Below, piece by piece: positions 34,253-47,302 of a stretch of 64,000 nucleotides of DNA. Each line of letters begins with the position of its first letter. Positions within the stretch are counted from its first letter, which is position 1. The notes beneath the pieces are model-generated. The model made no database searches. It had not been told where the DNA came from and saw only the letters and a list, made by a program, of their open reading frames with translations. The position numbers were made by a program, and so were the translations under genes. The stretch is from Bradysia coprophila (Eukaryota > Arthropoda > Insecta > Diptera > Sciaridae). Location of the stretch: the NCBI RefSeq assembly GCF_014529535.1, contig NW_023503501.1:7074150-7138149 (forward strand), read 5' to 3'.

Positions 34253-35141
34253 CAAAACATCACAATTCTATATTTAACACTGTTAACACTTACTTATGAA
34301 TCTATGTTTCAATTTGCCTTCTCGGGCCGTGTTTCATTGGGAAACCTAAGCGGGCTTGATATACATTTTGTAGACTTTTCAATATTTTTGTAGATTTTTC
34401 TTCGATTTATAGAACTTCTGATGGAAGACGTTTCGAGTTCGCAAATTTTCCTAGGATTACTAGTTGGGCTGGCAAAGGATTTTCTAGTTTATCCGCCCAT
34501 GACATTTTCCCGTATGAAGAGCGCAGCGATGAAAGCCACAGCCTTTTCATTATGTTCTGTCAGGTGGAAGCAATTAATCTAGAAGCAACATATGGACGCT
34601 TTTCTAGAAATTGTCTTAGCATCAGTCATTTCACATGAAAATCAGATAAAATTATCGATAAAGATAATCAGCACAGGTCTTCACTCGGAATTGTTCCGCT
34701 TATCCTATCTTATCTTATCCTGCCTGTGTCACTAGCAAACGAATTCTCAACTGGAGTATCGACAAAAATGAGCACACTATGCCTCCATCGCGGAATCAGC
34801 TCCATCCTATCTATCCAATCCTATCTATCCAATCCTATCTTGTGTCACAACGACTGAAAATTTTGCTTGACTTGAAATGTCCTATCGGGTAGCTTTATCA
34901 AAAGAATCTTACCTGATTTGAACCTCATTCCATTCAAACCTGTTAGTATTGACCTGACTATTATCATACAGGTGAGACACAAATATTCGTCGCTAGTGAC
35001 ATACTTTATGAATGATGCCTGTACGCCTGACCTATTCCGAGCTTTAATGCATCCAAGGACTTCAGTTCGTCTTCTCTAATTCCCCACGTTATAAGATCTC
35101 AATTTCATTTATTGCTGATTGGGTAATAGTACATTACTATA

Positions 35142-35249
35142 CCAGTGAAGTAATTTGATATCTCGTATCCAGATGAGTAAAAGTATCCGAGGGCTTCAGC
35201 CCGAGGTACTTTTACTCATCGTGATACGAGATATCAAATTATTTCACGT
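35142..35249. repeat. Fold-back of ~50-bp arms
   Basis: 'gtgaagtaatttgatatctc' ... 'gagtaaaagtatccgaggg' pairs with 'cccgaggtacttttactc' ... 'gatatcaaattatttcacg'. The string 'taatagtacattact' just upstream matches the terminus of the MITE at 3299, so this may be part of a related element. Confidence 0.65.
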
Positions 35250-36040
35250 GTAAAGTATGGCGTTTTACTTTACGAGCGAGGGAAAGGGTCTTCACTAGTG
35301 AGGGAATGGCCATATTACCTCACTAGTAAAGTAAAGGTTTATGAACACTGAAGTCAATGTAAACCTTCAGTGGATCAAAAAAAAAAATACGAAATTCTAC
35401 TTTCGGGTGAATCTGAGTGCAACGTCATAAATTTCGTTCGGTGTAGCCCTTACAATTTCAATAGAACTGATGGCTAGTGGTGAATATGTTAGAACTAATG
35501 TTGGAAAAGTCTTACTGTAGGTAGATAATAGAAACGCGAGTTTGACAGTCTTTAGGCATTTTCCAATTGTTTTGAAATTGAAAACTTGCGAAATCTATGC
35601 AATTTGATCGATTGAGTCATATCAAACATCAAAATTGCGTAGCTCTCGCAAGTTTAACATTTCAAAAAAAAAATGGGAAAAGGCCTGAGAAGAATTTTAT
35701 GTCAAAGTCGCATTGTTATTTGCAGCTACAGTTAGACTAATCATACATAGACTGGTATTTCTTACGATAAAATGTGGTCCCACCAATTTAGTAGGGAAAA
35801 ACGCATACTATCAAATATTACATATCTCATGCCGGGACCGCATATTTTACGTAATTTTGTCCTTAATTTCCAGTCTAGGTATGAGTAGTAATTGCTGCCG
35901 TGCTGCAGTAAGTTCTCGTTTGGATGAAAAAGTTATTATGTTTAAACTTCGATTCTACACACAAAAACAGCACCAAAAATACTATTTTTTCAAAAAATTT
36001 CCGACATATTTTAGTGGTCTAAAAAGCTGGAAAGTTGGAA

Positions 36041-36181
36041 AGAAATCATTTCGAAAACATTACAGTATAAAAGCTTACACATGCGCATTAGAGCTGTTTA
36101 CTCGCGGTATACCTGCGGGTAATCCGTTCAAATGCACGTGTCTAAGCTTTTATACTGTAATGTTTTCGAAATGATTTCTTC
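36041..36181. repeat. Fold-back of ~45-bp arms
   Basis: The left arm AGAAATCATTTCGAAAACAT through TATAAAAGCTTA is the reverse complement of the right arm ending ATTTCTT. The arms are near-perfect over about 40 bp, with a loop of about 50 bp. Confidence 0.75.
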
Positions 36182-36525
36182 GAAAACTACAATTATTTAA
36201 GAATGAATTAAATGAGTAGATCCGATCAAATTATAATGCTCCGACTTTACATGAAGGAAAATGGGTGGAAGATTCAAAACTTTTCCGATTTTTTTTTGGA
36301 CCACGGACCAAGGCCAAGGACAGTCAAAAAAGTGCATTTTTATGATTTTCGTGTTTATCGATTTCAGCTGTTTTAACAATACAAATTACAATGGCAAAAC
36401 AGCTGAAATATGAAACACGTATAGAATAAAAATGCACTTTTTTGACTATCCCAGGCTGTACAAGATATAAGAAAATTTTGCAAAAAAAATTGTTGGTATC
36501 GCCTTGTAACTACAATACTTTGTGT

Positions 36526-37533
36526 TAAGGCTTACGACAGGTCAGGTCAGGTTGACCTGATAAGAAAATGGCCTGACCTGACCTGATTTTTCAGGTCATG
36601 ACCTGATATGACCTGATACGACCTGATGACCTGAAATTGAGTTTCAGATGAAAGTTAAACTACTTTGAATCAAGTTGTATTTCATATTTTCGCATGTAAT
36701 ATGACTTTTCAAGAGCCCGGGAATGTGTACTGGTACCTTTATTCTTGACGCTGGTTGTTTTCATCGCTTTCGTTTAGAAAAAGCCAAAAGTAACGACTTA
36801 GTTTATTTTTATCAGCTTATAGATTGCTAGAAGAGTTAATTGCGGGTCAGGACTCATGGCTAAGACAATAAGACATAAAAAGACTTTTAGATTTGTTGTC
36901 AAGCTGGTTTTGCAAAAAAAGGAGTTCCCCGAAAGTGCTTCAATCATGCTAGAACTACGTATGTGGTCGATGTCAACACTATAACTAGCAAGCACTATGA
37001 CAAGTGTTATTTGTTCGTAATCAACCGAATTAAAGAGAGAAATAGGTCACTGTGGGCATATGAGTATCCACATCTTGAGTGGCCGCCAGGGCTGTACTGG
37101 TGGCAGTGTCCATTGTGACTCTTCCCAACGGAAGACAATTTTGAACACTTCGCCGAGTAGCTCGCTCCATCAGTTTCTTAAAAATGACTTCTTTAGATTT
37201 TTTTAATATCTTGTTGCGCACGTTAAAGTTTGCAGGAAAATGATTTTTATCGTTGTCGAACTACTTTCAGTTACTTAAAACACATTTGTCAATGATTCAA
37301 CGAGTGAATATTTGTTGATATGTAAAAATTGAAAATTTCTCTACCAAAGATCTTCCCAAAAGACTTATCATCAAAGTTTTTAAGTTTTTCATTTTTGTAC
37401 CGCAACAATTTCAGGTCAACCTGAAACCTGTCAGGTCATATTATCAGGTCACTATCAGGTTTCAGGTCAAATTTGACCTGAAATTGACCTGACCTGAAAT
37501 TTTCAGGTTGACCTGACCCGATAGTAAGCCTTA
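36526..37533. mobile_element. hAT-like element with ACCTGA-array termini
   Basis: Perfect 10-bp inverted termini, TAAGGCTTAC and GTAAGCCTTA, are flanked by a perfect 8-bp duplication, CTTTGTGT (36518-36525 and 37534-37541). About 110 bp inside each end is an irregular array of AGGTCA/ACCTGA/GACCTG motifs in both orientations. The interior has no array and no recognised transposase. Length 1,008 bp, non-autonomous. Similar motif arrays occur at 48118-48245 and 55131-55380. Confidence 0.85.
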
Positions 37534-37541
37534 CTTTGTGT

Positions 37542-38221
37542 GCCATCTAGAATCGAAGTTTTAACAACAAAAAATTCACAAAAAGGAGAATCACCCAATT
37601 CAACCCTGAATTTTTGGCTGGGCAAAAAAATAATAAAATAAATGAGAATCCACCGATCATTTGTTGCTTTTTTTTAAATAATTTTATTTAAGAATCCCTC
37701 GTTTCCTATTTTGCTACATAAATATTGTGGTGAAGATTACACGAAAAAAAAAGTTTGAATGACAAACTGCTTTGTGTTACAATCTGTAAATTCTAATGCT
37801 CTTCAAACTTCACAACGAGAACAGAAATTTTTTTTGTTTTTTTTTTTGTTTAATTTACTTAAAAAAATCAACTTCACATTCTCATCTCCGGTTAGTTGTA
37901 ATCCGTTAAGCTTAAATTGTATTTATAGTGTATGAATGTTTGAATAATAATTTAAAAAGGGAGATTGTGTTGGGTTGATTATTTTGCACAAATTAGCTCT
38001 TTAGTTCTAACAATTTTTTTTGTTTTTCCATTTTGTTTTCAGTAAATTCTACACTTACGCAAAGGATATTTTATTTACATTTACAGAACCGTCGCATTCT
38101 TTCTAAAAAAGAAATACGCACAGCTGTGTATAGTAGGATGTACAATGTAAACTGTTTCAATTTTCGGCTGTCTCATTTCAATTTAAAAAAATATTAAAAC
38201 ACTCAACCGGTCTGCCTGTGT
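37542..38221. other. PHRF1 3' flank
   Basis: AT-rich with T and A runs. It probably contains the 3' UTR of the minus-strand PHRF1 gene, which ends at 38222. No separate gene is seen. Confidence 0.45.
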
Positions 38222-41200
38222 CTACTTTACGTTGGTGGATGTGGATTTTCTGCGATGTCTGAACTTTTTCACATAAGCCTCGATGAGAGCGTGAATCTTT
38301 TTCGGATTTATTTCTCCGGTTCGATTGTGGCAAATCTGTTCAGTGTAACAACAGACGGTTTATCATCGGTTGGTAAAAAAAATTGATAAAATTTCTGCGA
38401 TGAAGGACTTACCTTTGGCACGGCACGTCTTAGAATATCTTTGTAATCATCCTTTGTAATGTGTTTCTTGTTGTAGTGCGGCTTCAGTACCAATTTAACC
38501 TCTTCAACCACACGCTCTTGGCGGTGAATTTTGCGCAAAAACTGAAAAACGTAAGAACGTTAGATTCAGTGAAACTCCCCAACAACCCATTCAGAAAAGT
38601 CCGAACGACGACTTACTTTATCCTTAACTTGTAAGTCCACTGCAGAACTGGGTAGATCGTCCAAAATGCGAATTTGATCGTCAGTCATTTTGGCAAAAGC
38701 CGAACCGGCGGTTTTCTTACTATCGGATAACCATTCTGAAAATAAACATGAATTGAGCATTTGAGTCGTAACCATCGGTCCAATCGTTGAATAAAAACCT
38801 TTAATACTTGACTTCTTCGACCGTTGTTTCTTGCTGCGTCCGCTCGATAATTTTTGTGGAACAGGTGACGTACTGCCAAACAAGTCTTCGAATACTTCAG
38901 TCTTTCCACCGCTATTCTTACCGGCTTTGTTTTTCTTTTGATGTGACGGTGGAGGTGAAGCGTTTGGCGGTTCAAACAAATCATCGTAATCGCTTGAGTC
39001 GGGCGAATACGGCGACGGATCGCAATCCATATTTTCATCGTTTCCTCCGTTATGTCTGTTAGCAGCAACGATTGGTTTCGATGGTTTCGGAAGTGGTAGT
39101 TTGGTAATCAGACTGGCGCTGCTGAATTTCGGTTTCATCGGAGATTGTTTTGGTGTGGACGTCGATGCAGTGGTTTTAGCTGGACTAATTGCTGAACTAG
39201 TGAACGTTGGCAAGGCTAAGCCGCCAGACCGTTGTCGGATTGAGTCTTTTGGATGTGATAAAAGTACGTTGCTTATCACATTGATTGTTTGTGGTTTCGG
39301 AATATCGTCGCTTTCGTCATTGGGCGACAGAATTTGTACGTCATCGTCGATAATTTCACTTTCATTGACACCGCCTTCTAAAGTGCTTGATAGCAATGAA
39401 TGTGCAGCGTCCATGGATGCCTTTGAATTGATCAATGCGATCGTTAGGTCGACAGGCTTGACAGATTTCTCTTGCTGTTGTTGCTGTTGCTGAAAATTAA
39501 ATAGCTTGGTAAGTTCATCCATCAACAAATAATAATGTCGGTCCAAGAAAGTTATACCTGTTGCTGCTGCTGCAGTTTATCATCCTGATTTGTTGAAATG
39601 TCCGACTTGTTCGTGTGAGAATCATCCATGTCATTCGGTGAACTATCACAGTTATCGCTCCGATTTTCTGGTGATTGAGATGGCGATTTCGTTGGTTCGA
39701 ACGGATCGTAAGCATCCGGTGAACAGGCTGATTCGGGTGGAGTATTTGGACCAACTTTGTTCTGTTGTTGGGACGAATCACTGGCGTTCAATGTTGATTC
39801 CTCATTTTGCTTATCGTTTGACGTCTCATCGTCATGGATCTCGTGCAGCGGATTGTTTACCACGCGCAATTTATTTTTCATTTTGATTGGAAGTGAAAAT
39901 TTAACAATTGACGAGGGTTCCGGTGGCGTCTTCGGCCCTAGAGTTGTGTTTTCAAAACTAAGGTCGTCCATTGTCGGCGACTGTGGTTGAGATATCTGTT
40001 CACTCTGTGTGTCCATGCCTCTGTTGCCCATATTGCTGCTTGATACTTCATTGTCTGATACCGGTACTGTCGGTCGGTCTTGTTTGTCGGTGTTATTGTT
40101 ATCCTCATGATCGCTGTCACTCAAGACAATAACTGCTTTTGGTGACGGAGTTATTTCTTTGAACGGAGAACGGTCCAAATCAATAATAGCTACTGGCTTC
40201 GCTGTGATTTTTTTGTGTTTTCTAGGACCGCGCCTGGATCGTTTGGTGACTGTATCCCGTTCGGTTGGTTTTTTGGGCAAAATTTGCTCCTTTGTGGGCG
40301 GAAGAGTGACAATAGTCGTTTGGGGAGCCTTGTTCGCTTCCTTGTTAAAGCTAACGCTTACAAGAATGTTATCACCAGAGGCAAAGACCTCCTGTTAAAT
40401 AAAATTGGAATCAGTAGACGAAACAACAGAACGATTTGCGATGACTTACCTTGGATGGGGCCGGTTTTTCATTTCTCAGCTTTCTTCGTTCTCGCTTCTG
40501 TAGTACTTCTCGCCTCTTCTCCGTGCGTTTTTTCTTCTCTTTCTTTCGTTTAGCGTCTTTGTTCTTCAAAATGACGGTAAGATTCTCGGCCTCTGCCGCT
40601 ACAATCGGAGGTGTCCATGAATGGTCATTAGTCGGTTCATCAATTCTCAATGGCGTTGGACTACGTGACCACGGTGACAGTCGAATAGCATTATCCCAGG
40701 ATTTAGATCTCGATCTAACTGAGGTCATTGCAACCATCGTTGCCGCTTTCTTCGTGGGCTCTGGACATTTCAAGCGTTTCTTCGCCTTTCGTTTGACCGC
40801 TTTCTTCTCACCATCTTTTCGACGATTCTTTGTACGAACTTTACTCCTCACCGGCGATGCACTTGGTGGACGACTCACAGGCCGATTGAATTGTCGTGGT
40901 GACATCGAATTAGATCTCATTTGTCTACCATTCAACTGTCGGGATCTCGAACGTGATCTGATAGGTGTACGAGTTCGCCGGCGTAACGCTGGCGGAGGAG
41001 TATGTGAAATTCGTCGAACTGGTCGAGATAGTGAACGTCTTCGTCCACGAGAAATTGATCTCACACGGGAAAGTGATCTTCTACGAGACGGAGAACGTCG
41101 ACGCGGTGATATACTTAAAATACTGCGACTTCGACGAGTGCGGCTGGGTGATTTCGTTCGCTTTCGGCTACGTGTAAGACTCGGAGATCTGGATCTGGGT

Positions 41201-44200
41201 GGCCGCGATGTATCTCTGCCGTACTTGTCTTTGAAGGTGCGCGGTTGGCGTTCAGCAATAACATGACGCACATCATAACGTTCGATGTCCTTCCGTTTGT
41301 TGTCACGACGCCTGAATTTGTCCCGTTTGTAGAATCGTCTGTTTTCCTTATTATTCGATCGAGATCTCGATCTGGATCTAGACCTGCTACGGGAACGGTT
41401 TCTTCTAGTTCGTCGTTTCGCATCAAACTTTTTGTCTCGATAGTTTCGATCTTTGTTGCTTCGACTGATTTTCTTGAAACTGTCATCCTTCTTTCGACGA
41501 TTCTTTTCCTTTCCATCTTCATTGGACTTTGTGTCTTTCTTTTTATCGGCCGTTTTCTTAGCATTTCGACTCGAGCCGCCCTTTGCTCCTTCATCGGCTC
41601 CATTTTGCCCTTTACTCAAAATATCCTCATCGTCATCATCAGATATCAGTTCAGTTTCCATACCTGCAATTCCGCTCACACTATTTCTTCTTTGCGAATC
41701 GTTGCCATCATTTCTATCTTTATCGTCATCGCCCACCATTGAACTTTTGTCAGCTTCATCATCATCATCATCATCATCATCTAAGTCTTCGTTTGTTTCT
41801 TTGATTTTGTCGCCTTCGCCAGATAATTGAAATTGTTCATCCAAACAAGGAGTGTAACTTCGCTCGTCAGCCTGTTCCACATTACTGTTGTCCGGGTTTT
41901 CATCCGTTTTGTCATTCGAATCAGCCTTGGATTTGTCTTCATCATTTTTCACATTGTACTCTTCCCAGTCACTGTCATCATACAATTCCAAAACATTCTT
42001 TTTACCCGACGATGCTGTCACTTTCGACTCATCTTTGTCGTCATTCTGTGAACTAACCTTTTCGGCATTAGCATCAGCCTGCTCGTCTTCATCTTCCTCT
42101 TCCACCTCATCATCATCATCATCCATTTGTACCAAGTCCTCATCCCGCTCCATTTCATGTTCATTAGACGGTCGATTAATTGGGCCAAAAACTAGTGGTT
42201 CGTCCATGGAATCCGGTTGCTTAGCCATATTTAGTGATTCAGCCGAATAAACCAATAGATTCGGACAATCATCTTCGTCTTCACTGCCACTGTACTCAGC
42301 CAAGCCCCGTAGTGTAGAGTTCTGCGATGTCGCATGACATTCGTTGCCGACTGGCAATGGAATATCCTCGGCAGCGATCGGTATCAGATTCGATTGGCAA
42401 ACGTTTTCGTCGGTGTCGACGCTAGTTTCGTGTTGATTTTCGTTGTTTTGGTTAAAATTGTTAAACGATTGGTTGGCATTGAAATTTTTCGGCGGTGGCA
42501 TGCAACCTAAGACTTGTATCGGATTTTGAACATCAGGACCAAACATTGGCGAATTGTTAAATGGCATTTGTGGTATTATCGGCGGTGGCATCATGTGCGT
42601 CGGTGTGTGTAGCATTATGGGAGGAATTGGTGGAGGTGGCGTTTGCATACACATTGCTGATCCCATTGATGGTCGTGGCGGAGGTGGTAAATGTTGCATT
42701 CTCTGTGATTGCGGAGGGGGAAGCTCGTGCATTGTATTGACAAATGTTTGTTGTTGTTGTTGTTGCATTGGAGGTCTAGTTATGGGACTCATGTGGTGCT
42801 GTTGCATGTTCATTGGCGATGGTAAATGTGGTGGCGGTGCATTCATTCGATGATTTAATTGAAAATCGCGTTGAGGTGTATGTTGCGGAGGCGTTCTCAT
42901 ATCCGGAATGTCCATGATGTTTGAGTTCGGATTCGGGATTCGCATATCCAATAGTGATGGTGTTTGCGGTGGCTGTGAATTCGGAACGCGTATGTCTTGT
43001 GAATTTGAAGGCATTTCAACGTCGTCGTAGAGTCCTTGCTGTGCCACTTCAATATTTGGTGAATCATTCGGTCGTAGAAAACGATTGTTGAAATTTCTTG
43101 GACTGAATCGTTGCGGAGGAGGTGTCTGATTGAATGCAGTTCTCGGTCTAAATTGCGGACGTGGCGTTCGGTTTGGTGGTGTAGCTGGAAATCGGGAGGG
43201 AAAATTATTTGTTGCAGGTCCCGTGTTTCCGCAATTGTTTCCTACTGGGCCAGAAGCTGGAAACGTTGGTCTGGGACCGAATATGCTAAAGCTCATCGAA
43301 GTTCCACCACTACTACTGCTGCTACTGTTACTGCTCGACGTATTTGATGTGTTATTGCTTGTACCGCCACTGTTTCGAGACGTATTACGAAACGATTGAT
43401 CATTATTCTGGAACCGATTGTTATTGTATCCGCCCGACGATCCACCACCGGGATACATTGGTGCATGTAACACATCGGAATTGGTTGCATCGTCAGCGTC
43501 TGGCTGCTTTTTGTCGTGCTTTTCGATTTTCTTTTTCAAATCTTCGTCTTTCTTAATCGATTCGTTCGGCCTAACCACTGGATTCAACCGATCCATTGTA
43601 TCCATAATGGTGGACAGAATGTTTATCGAATCGGCACTAGCTGGATTCGCATCCAACGCCGACACAATTCGTTTTCTTCGCCTTAATGACGAATTTCCAA
43701 CGATTCGTGTTCGTGTTAAAGCTGTTGCCAGCAGCGAAGTACCACCGGCACCGCTTAGGCCATGACCAGAATGTTCTTCAAATTCATTATCCGATTCATC
43801 GTCGCCGGAGAAGTATTCCAAAGCATTGTCATTTCCGAACAGATGCAGTTTTGGGAACACAGCATCGATTGGCCTTTCTACGCCAGATTTGGTTGACGAT
43901 GCTGTCGCCTCAAGATTAGAGGCAGCACGATTGGTTGAGCGAGCACATCGGTTACCAGCCGCACGTTTCCTTTTCAGCGTACGAATTTTCGGCTTTGTTG
44001 TGACTCTTCTCCTTCGCCTTTTCACCACTTTCTTTGTTGTTTTGATTGAGAATTTCTCGTCGAAATTGTTCACGTCGTATTCGACCACATACGTTCGACG
44101 TTTACGTTTTCTTCGTTTCTTGCGCCTTCCAGTTAAGCGTCTGGATGTACTCGTTGTAGTTGTCGTCGTTGTGGTTGTTGTTGTTCTGATTCTCGACGGC

Positions 44201-45325
44201 CCTGAAAATATAATTCGTTAATTGGCTGCAGGCATCACTGGAAATTTTGAAAAGAATTTTGTCTGGCAGATACTAACCTGGCAATGTCATACCCAGAGGT
44301 GATTCTTCTTGATTAACGGGAGCATGTCGCCTCGACGGAGCGATTCGACTGATAATTGATGCACGAATTCGTTCACTCTGTCTGGTGCGAGTAATGCGCG
44401 GCTGGTCGTCAACCCTACGAACTCGAAGCCGTGTCTCAGGTATTCCAATTTCTGTTTCAAGCTCCTCAATCAATTGATGGATATCATCTTCGCCCGACGA
44501 TTGTTCCGATGCAAAACAATTGTCACAATACCACGAACCGGTTGGCACATCCGTCAGCGGCGGATTCAAACAATCCATGTGATATCCAAGATTACAATCG
44601 TCGCACAGTAGCATTCTGTCTTCGCGATCGCCACGACCGCATATTTCACACAATGTCATATCGTTATCATCGTCATCCACTGTCAGGGTGGTCGACTGTG
44701 CCACCACCTTTATTTCCCGAACAATTTTCCCGTTTTCGTATCGGTCTCGAACGATTATGTAAGAGAATTCTTTCCGATCGATGGGACAGGTCTGTACATT
44801 TTTCGACCATTCCTCAATGCACGGCGCACAAAATGAATGTTCGCAAATATTTGGCATTCCAATTTCTTGTTCGCGAAAGCTATGCAAGCAAATCGGACAT
44901 TTGTCATTACTTGCGTCATCACTGCTGGTGTCTGACTGCTCATCTTTGTCCGGTTCCATTTCGCATTGTGTCGAAACTTTCGGCGGCATATTCCTAGCAT
45001 TCGGACGACTACTCGGTCCAGCTGCCTCTGGACACCAAGACGAATCGGAACTCTCGTCGCCAACATCATAAAATGTTCGACTATTTTGTGTGGTGGTGGT
45101 TCCACTGCGGCTCGGTGGGACATCATTCGATTCGGATGGTTCTGGTTCCATTTCTTCCTCACTGCTCGGTAACTTACGACGACGTCGTGTTGGCCTAGCC
45201 GGTTGCATTGATGCATCGCTGTCCGATTGACTGGACTGAGAATCATCAAATTCGAATTTGACAACAACTTTTCGTTTCGTTCGTCGTATCTTTTCACCTT
45301 CGGAATCACTTTCACTGTCCGACAT
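38222..45325 (-). CDS. PHRF1: PHRF1 orthologue (PHD and RING finger protein)
   Basis: Seven exons on the minus strand: 45325-44278, 44201-40450, 40391-39558, 39489-38799, 38735-38617, 38541-38413 and 38335-38222. Phases are consistent, giving 2,228 residues (long, as in insects). The RING-type zinc finger is at about 143-184 (CPIC...CEHSFCAPC...CPID). The PHD finger is at about 226-270 (CEIC...CDDC...GYHMDC...WYCDNC). A long disordered region follows with P/Q-rich, N/S-rich, acidic (D/E runs) and RS-rich stretches. Next comes the conserved block [20 protein letters not shown]. The C-terminus ([20 protein letters not shown]...) is the SRI-like domain known to bind phosphorylated Pol II CTD. 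It is a nuclear protein, probably an E3 ligase linking chromatin or transcription with ubiquitylation. The upstream 'tttccag' before the ATG suggests a 5'-UTR intron. Confidence 0.93.
38736..38798 (-). other. 63-bp in-frame intron of PHRF1
   Basis: The reading frame is open straight through this segment, but it has an intron-like acceptor (TTATTTTCAG) and a weak donor (AAAG|GTTTTT). Removal yields ...[12 protein letters not shown]; retention inserts 21 residues. Both products keep frame, so it could be a regulated retained intron. I favour splicing because the retained peptide is hydrophobic and unlike its neighbours. Confidence 0.5.
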
Positions 45326-47196
45326 GACGATTCTTTTTGTTTTGGATATCTGGAAATTGGTAATAACACAATTGAGTGCAACTACATTAGCGTTAGACGA
45401 TGGGATAATGACGGCAAAAAAAAATTATTTAGAAAAAAGTCAAACACTTCCATCAGCCATGATTTGTGGACATGAAATTTTCGCAACACAAATTTACGCA
45501 CCTTCTACACTTTGTTTATCTGATTATTGCTGCAGCAGCCAACTATCCGATAGACTTAATCACTGATTGAAATAAAATTCTCATCTACACGCGCTTTTAC
45601 TTGGAATAATTTCATAATTTTCATTCGTTTTTGTTATTTGCGGCAGTAAGCCATTTTGAATGTACGATTTGATTGTGTATGTGTCGCTGGTGCAGTTTCG
45701 TCATTCATCTTTCAAAAAAGTAGATAAAATAGATGCACAAGTGATAAACAGGGCAATATTTGAAAATGCAGCGCCTAATGATGTGGTTAAGTGGATGTAT
45801 TTCGAGAAAATTCATCGATAGATTACACTACACTGATAGGGTTTTCGTAGGTTGCACGAAGCACTTCGAAGTCCTTACTGGCCTTACAGACAGCAACTAA
45901 CGTATCGAATTTCTTTTGTTCTAAATGTCATATTTGAAATAAAACAAAAGAAATTCGATACGTACGTCGCTGTGAAACTACGGTTACATAAACTGTGTAA
46001 CTGCTAGTCTTCTGTAGTAATTTACGCAATAAGTTGTGAAATAGGGATGTTACTGTCACTAAATGTGATTTTATCAAACAAGTGAAGCGATTATTGCACG
46101 TTGTCATTGAGTTGAGAAACGTCTTTTTTTTACTTTTCATAGGTCACAGCACAGATTATGAATTTACAATTTTCAACAGATGGTAACCAGTGAGTAATAA
46201 ATTTAATTTTTTTATTCCTCACCAAAATCTTTATATTCGAACCACAGACTTTACCAATAAGGGAGGGACTAATCGATTCTTTTCGCGATTTTTTGTCAAA
46301 TATCAGCAGAAATACGAAAAATAAGAAAGTCGTACATCGGGCATTCTCATAATATTGTCATATTTAAAAGATTTTACAAAAAGAAAATCTTTGAAAAAGC
46401 ACTTCCCACTCAATTTCACACCCAAATCACATCCACCTTGAACTTAGTCGAATAAGGTTTAACGAAGAGAATCGTCGTTAAAGTCGTTAATCGTAACATG
46501 AGTACTGTTTTTGAAACGTCAAATCACCAAAGCAAAAATTTTGTGTCGGTTGTGAAAAATTTAATAATTTCGGTGATTTCGATGTGATTTAAATCAGATT
46601 TTGTGCGGAAATGTGCTTTTTGTGTTTTTTCAACATTACAATCAACGGTTTACTTTAAATATTCATCAAAGCAAACGAATTTATGAAAAATTTATGGTGA
46701 CCAATCATGTAAACAAACAACAATATTGTCGTTTGGTGTGATGTGAGGTTCAAAAGGGATGACCCAGTAGAAATAAAATGTCGGCGGTAATCTTAAAAAT
46801 TACGTTTTAGCGGAAACGCTTTAGTTTAAATGTGTGTACGTTTCCGGTGAAATAAATTAGTTCGAAAGTATACACTATTGAGGAGCTTTACGATACCACC
46901 TTTAGTTAGAGGGGTGTCACATCCCTTATTGAGGTAAAAATAATAGCTTGTTGAAAGGTTAGACGTATTGTCAGATTGCGATGTTTGTTTATTTACTGAT
47001 GCCACCTCAGCTTTTCACTGTTTAAGCCAATCAACAAAACATTTCTTAAAAGTCTATAGTTGACACACAAAAGGGAAACTCTCAGAAATTTTTCAGAACG
47101 GTTAACAATTGACGCTTGTTTTTAAAGCGTACCAGTTCGTCGATTGAATTTTATACAACTTGTTCCTGTACAACTTACACTCAATGAAAGTATAAA

Positions 47197-47302
47197 CCAG
47201 GTATGGTCTGTTCATACAAACTGGAGGACATGGCGATTTTTATATTAAATCGCTATGTCCTCCGCTCCATACAAAGTTTGACATTCGACCATACCTTGTT
47301 GA
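47197..47302. repeat. Fold-back hairpin
   Basis: 'accaggtatggtctgttca' faces 'gaccataccttgttg', and 'ggaggacatggcgattt' faces 'aaatcgctatgtcctcc'. Loop of about 8 bp. Likely a very small MITE. Confidence 0.65.

Larger units (their letters stand above)
33276..36517. other. Gene-free repeat-rich stretch
   Basis: No gene is supported. About 33570-33640 carries ACCGGTAA motifs like the 23671 element. About 33900-34250 is a complex inverted repeat built on 'caacgcacttcaagca' and 'gagtaccactcatg'. About 34690-34850 contains 'tcctatcttatcc' and 'tcctatctatccaa' simple repeats. The 153-codon frame at 35713-36174 overlaps a palindrome and is not recognised. Confidence 0.4.

Noticed and set aside
35713-36174. 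153-codon plus-strand frame
   Set aside because: Its 3' half is the arm of a palindrome (36041-36181), it has no recognised motif, and composition is unlike neighbouring genes.
40451-41266. 271-codon plus-strand frame antisense to PHRF1
   Set aside because: It is the shadow of the arginine/serine- and lysine-rich region of PHRF1; low-complexity coding sequence routinely leaves long open antisense frames.
41755-41785. ATC/CAT trinucleotide run as a microsatellite locus
   Set aside because: It lies in a PHRF1 coding exon and encodes an acidic Asp run typical of that protein, so it is not an independent repeat feature.
46778-46815. ATGTCGGCG followed by GTAATC, a possible first exon
   Set aside because: Only nine coding bases with a non-ideal donor, and no matching downstream exon before RpS13.
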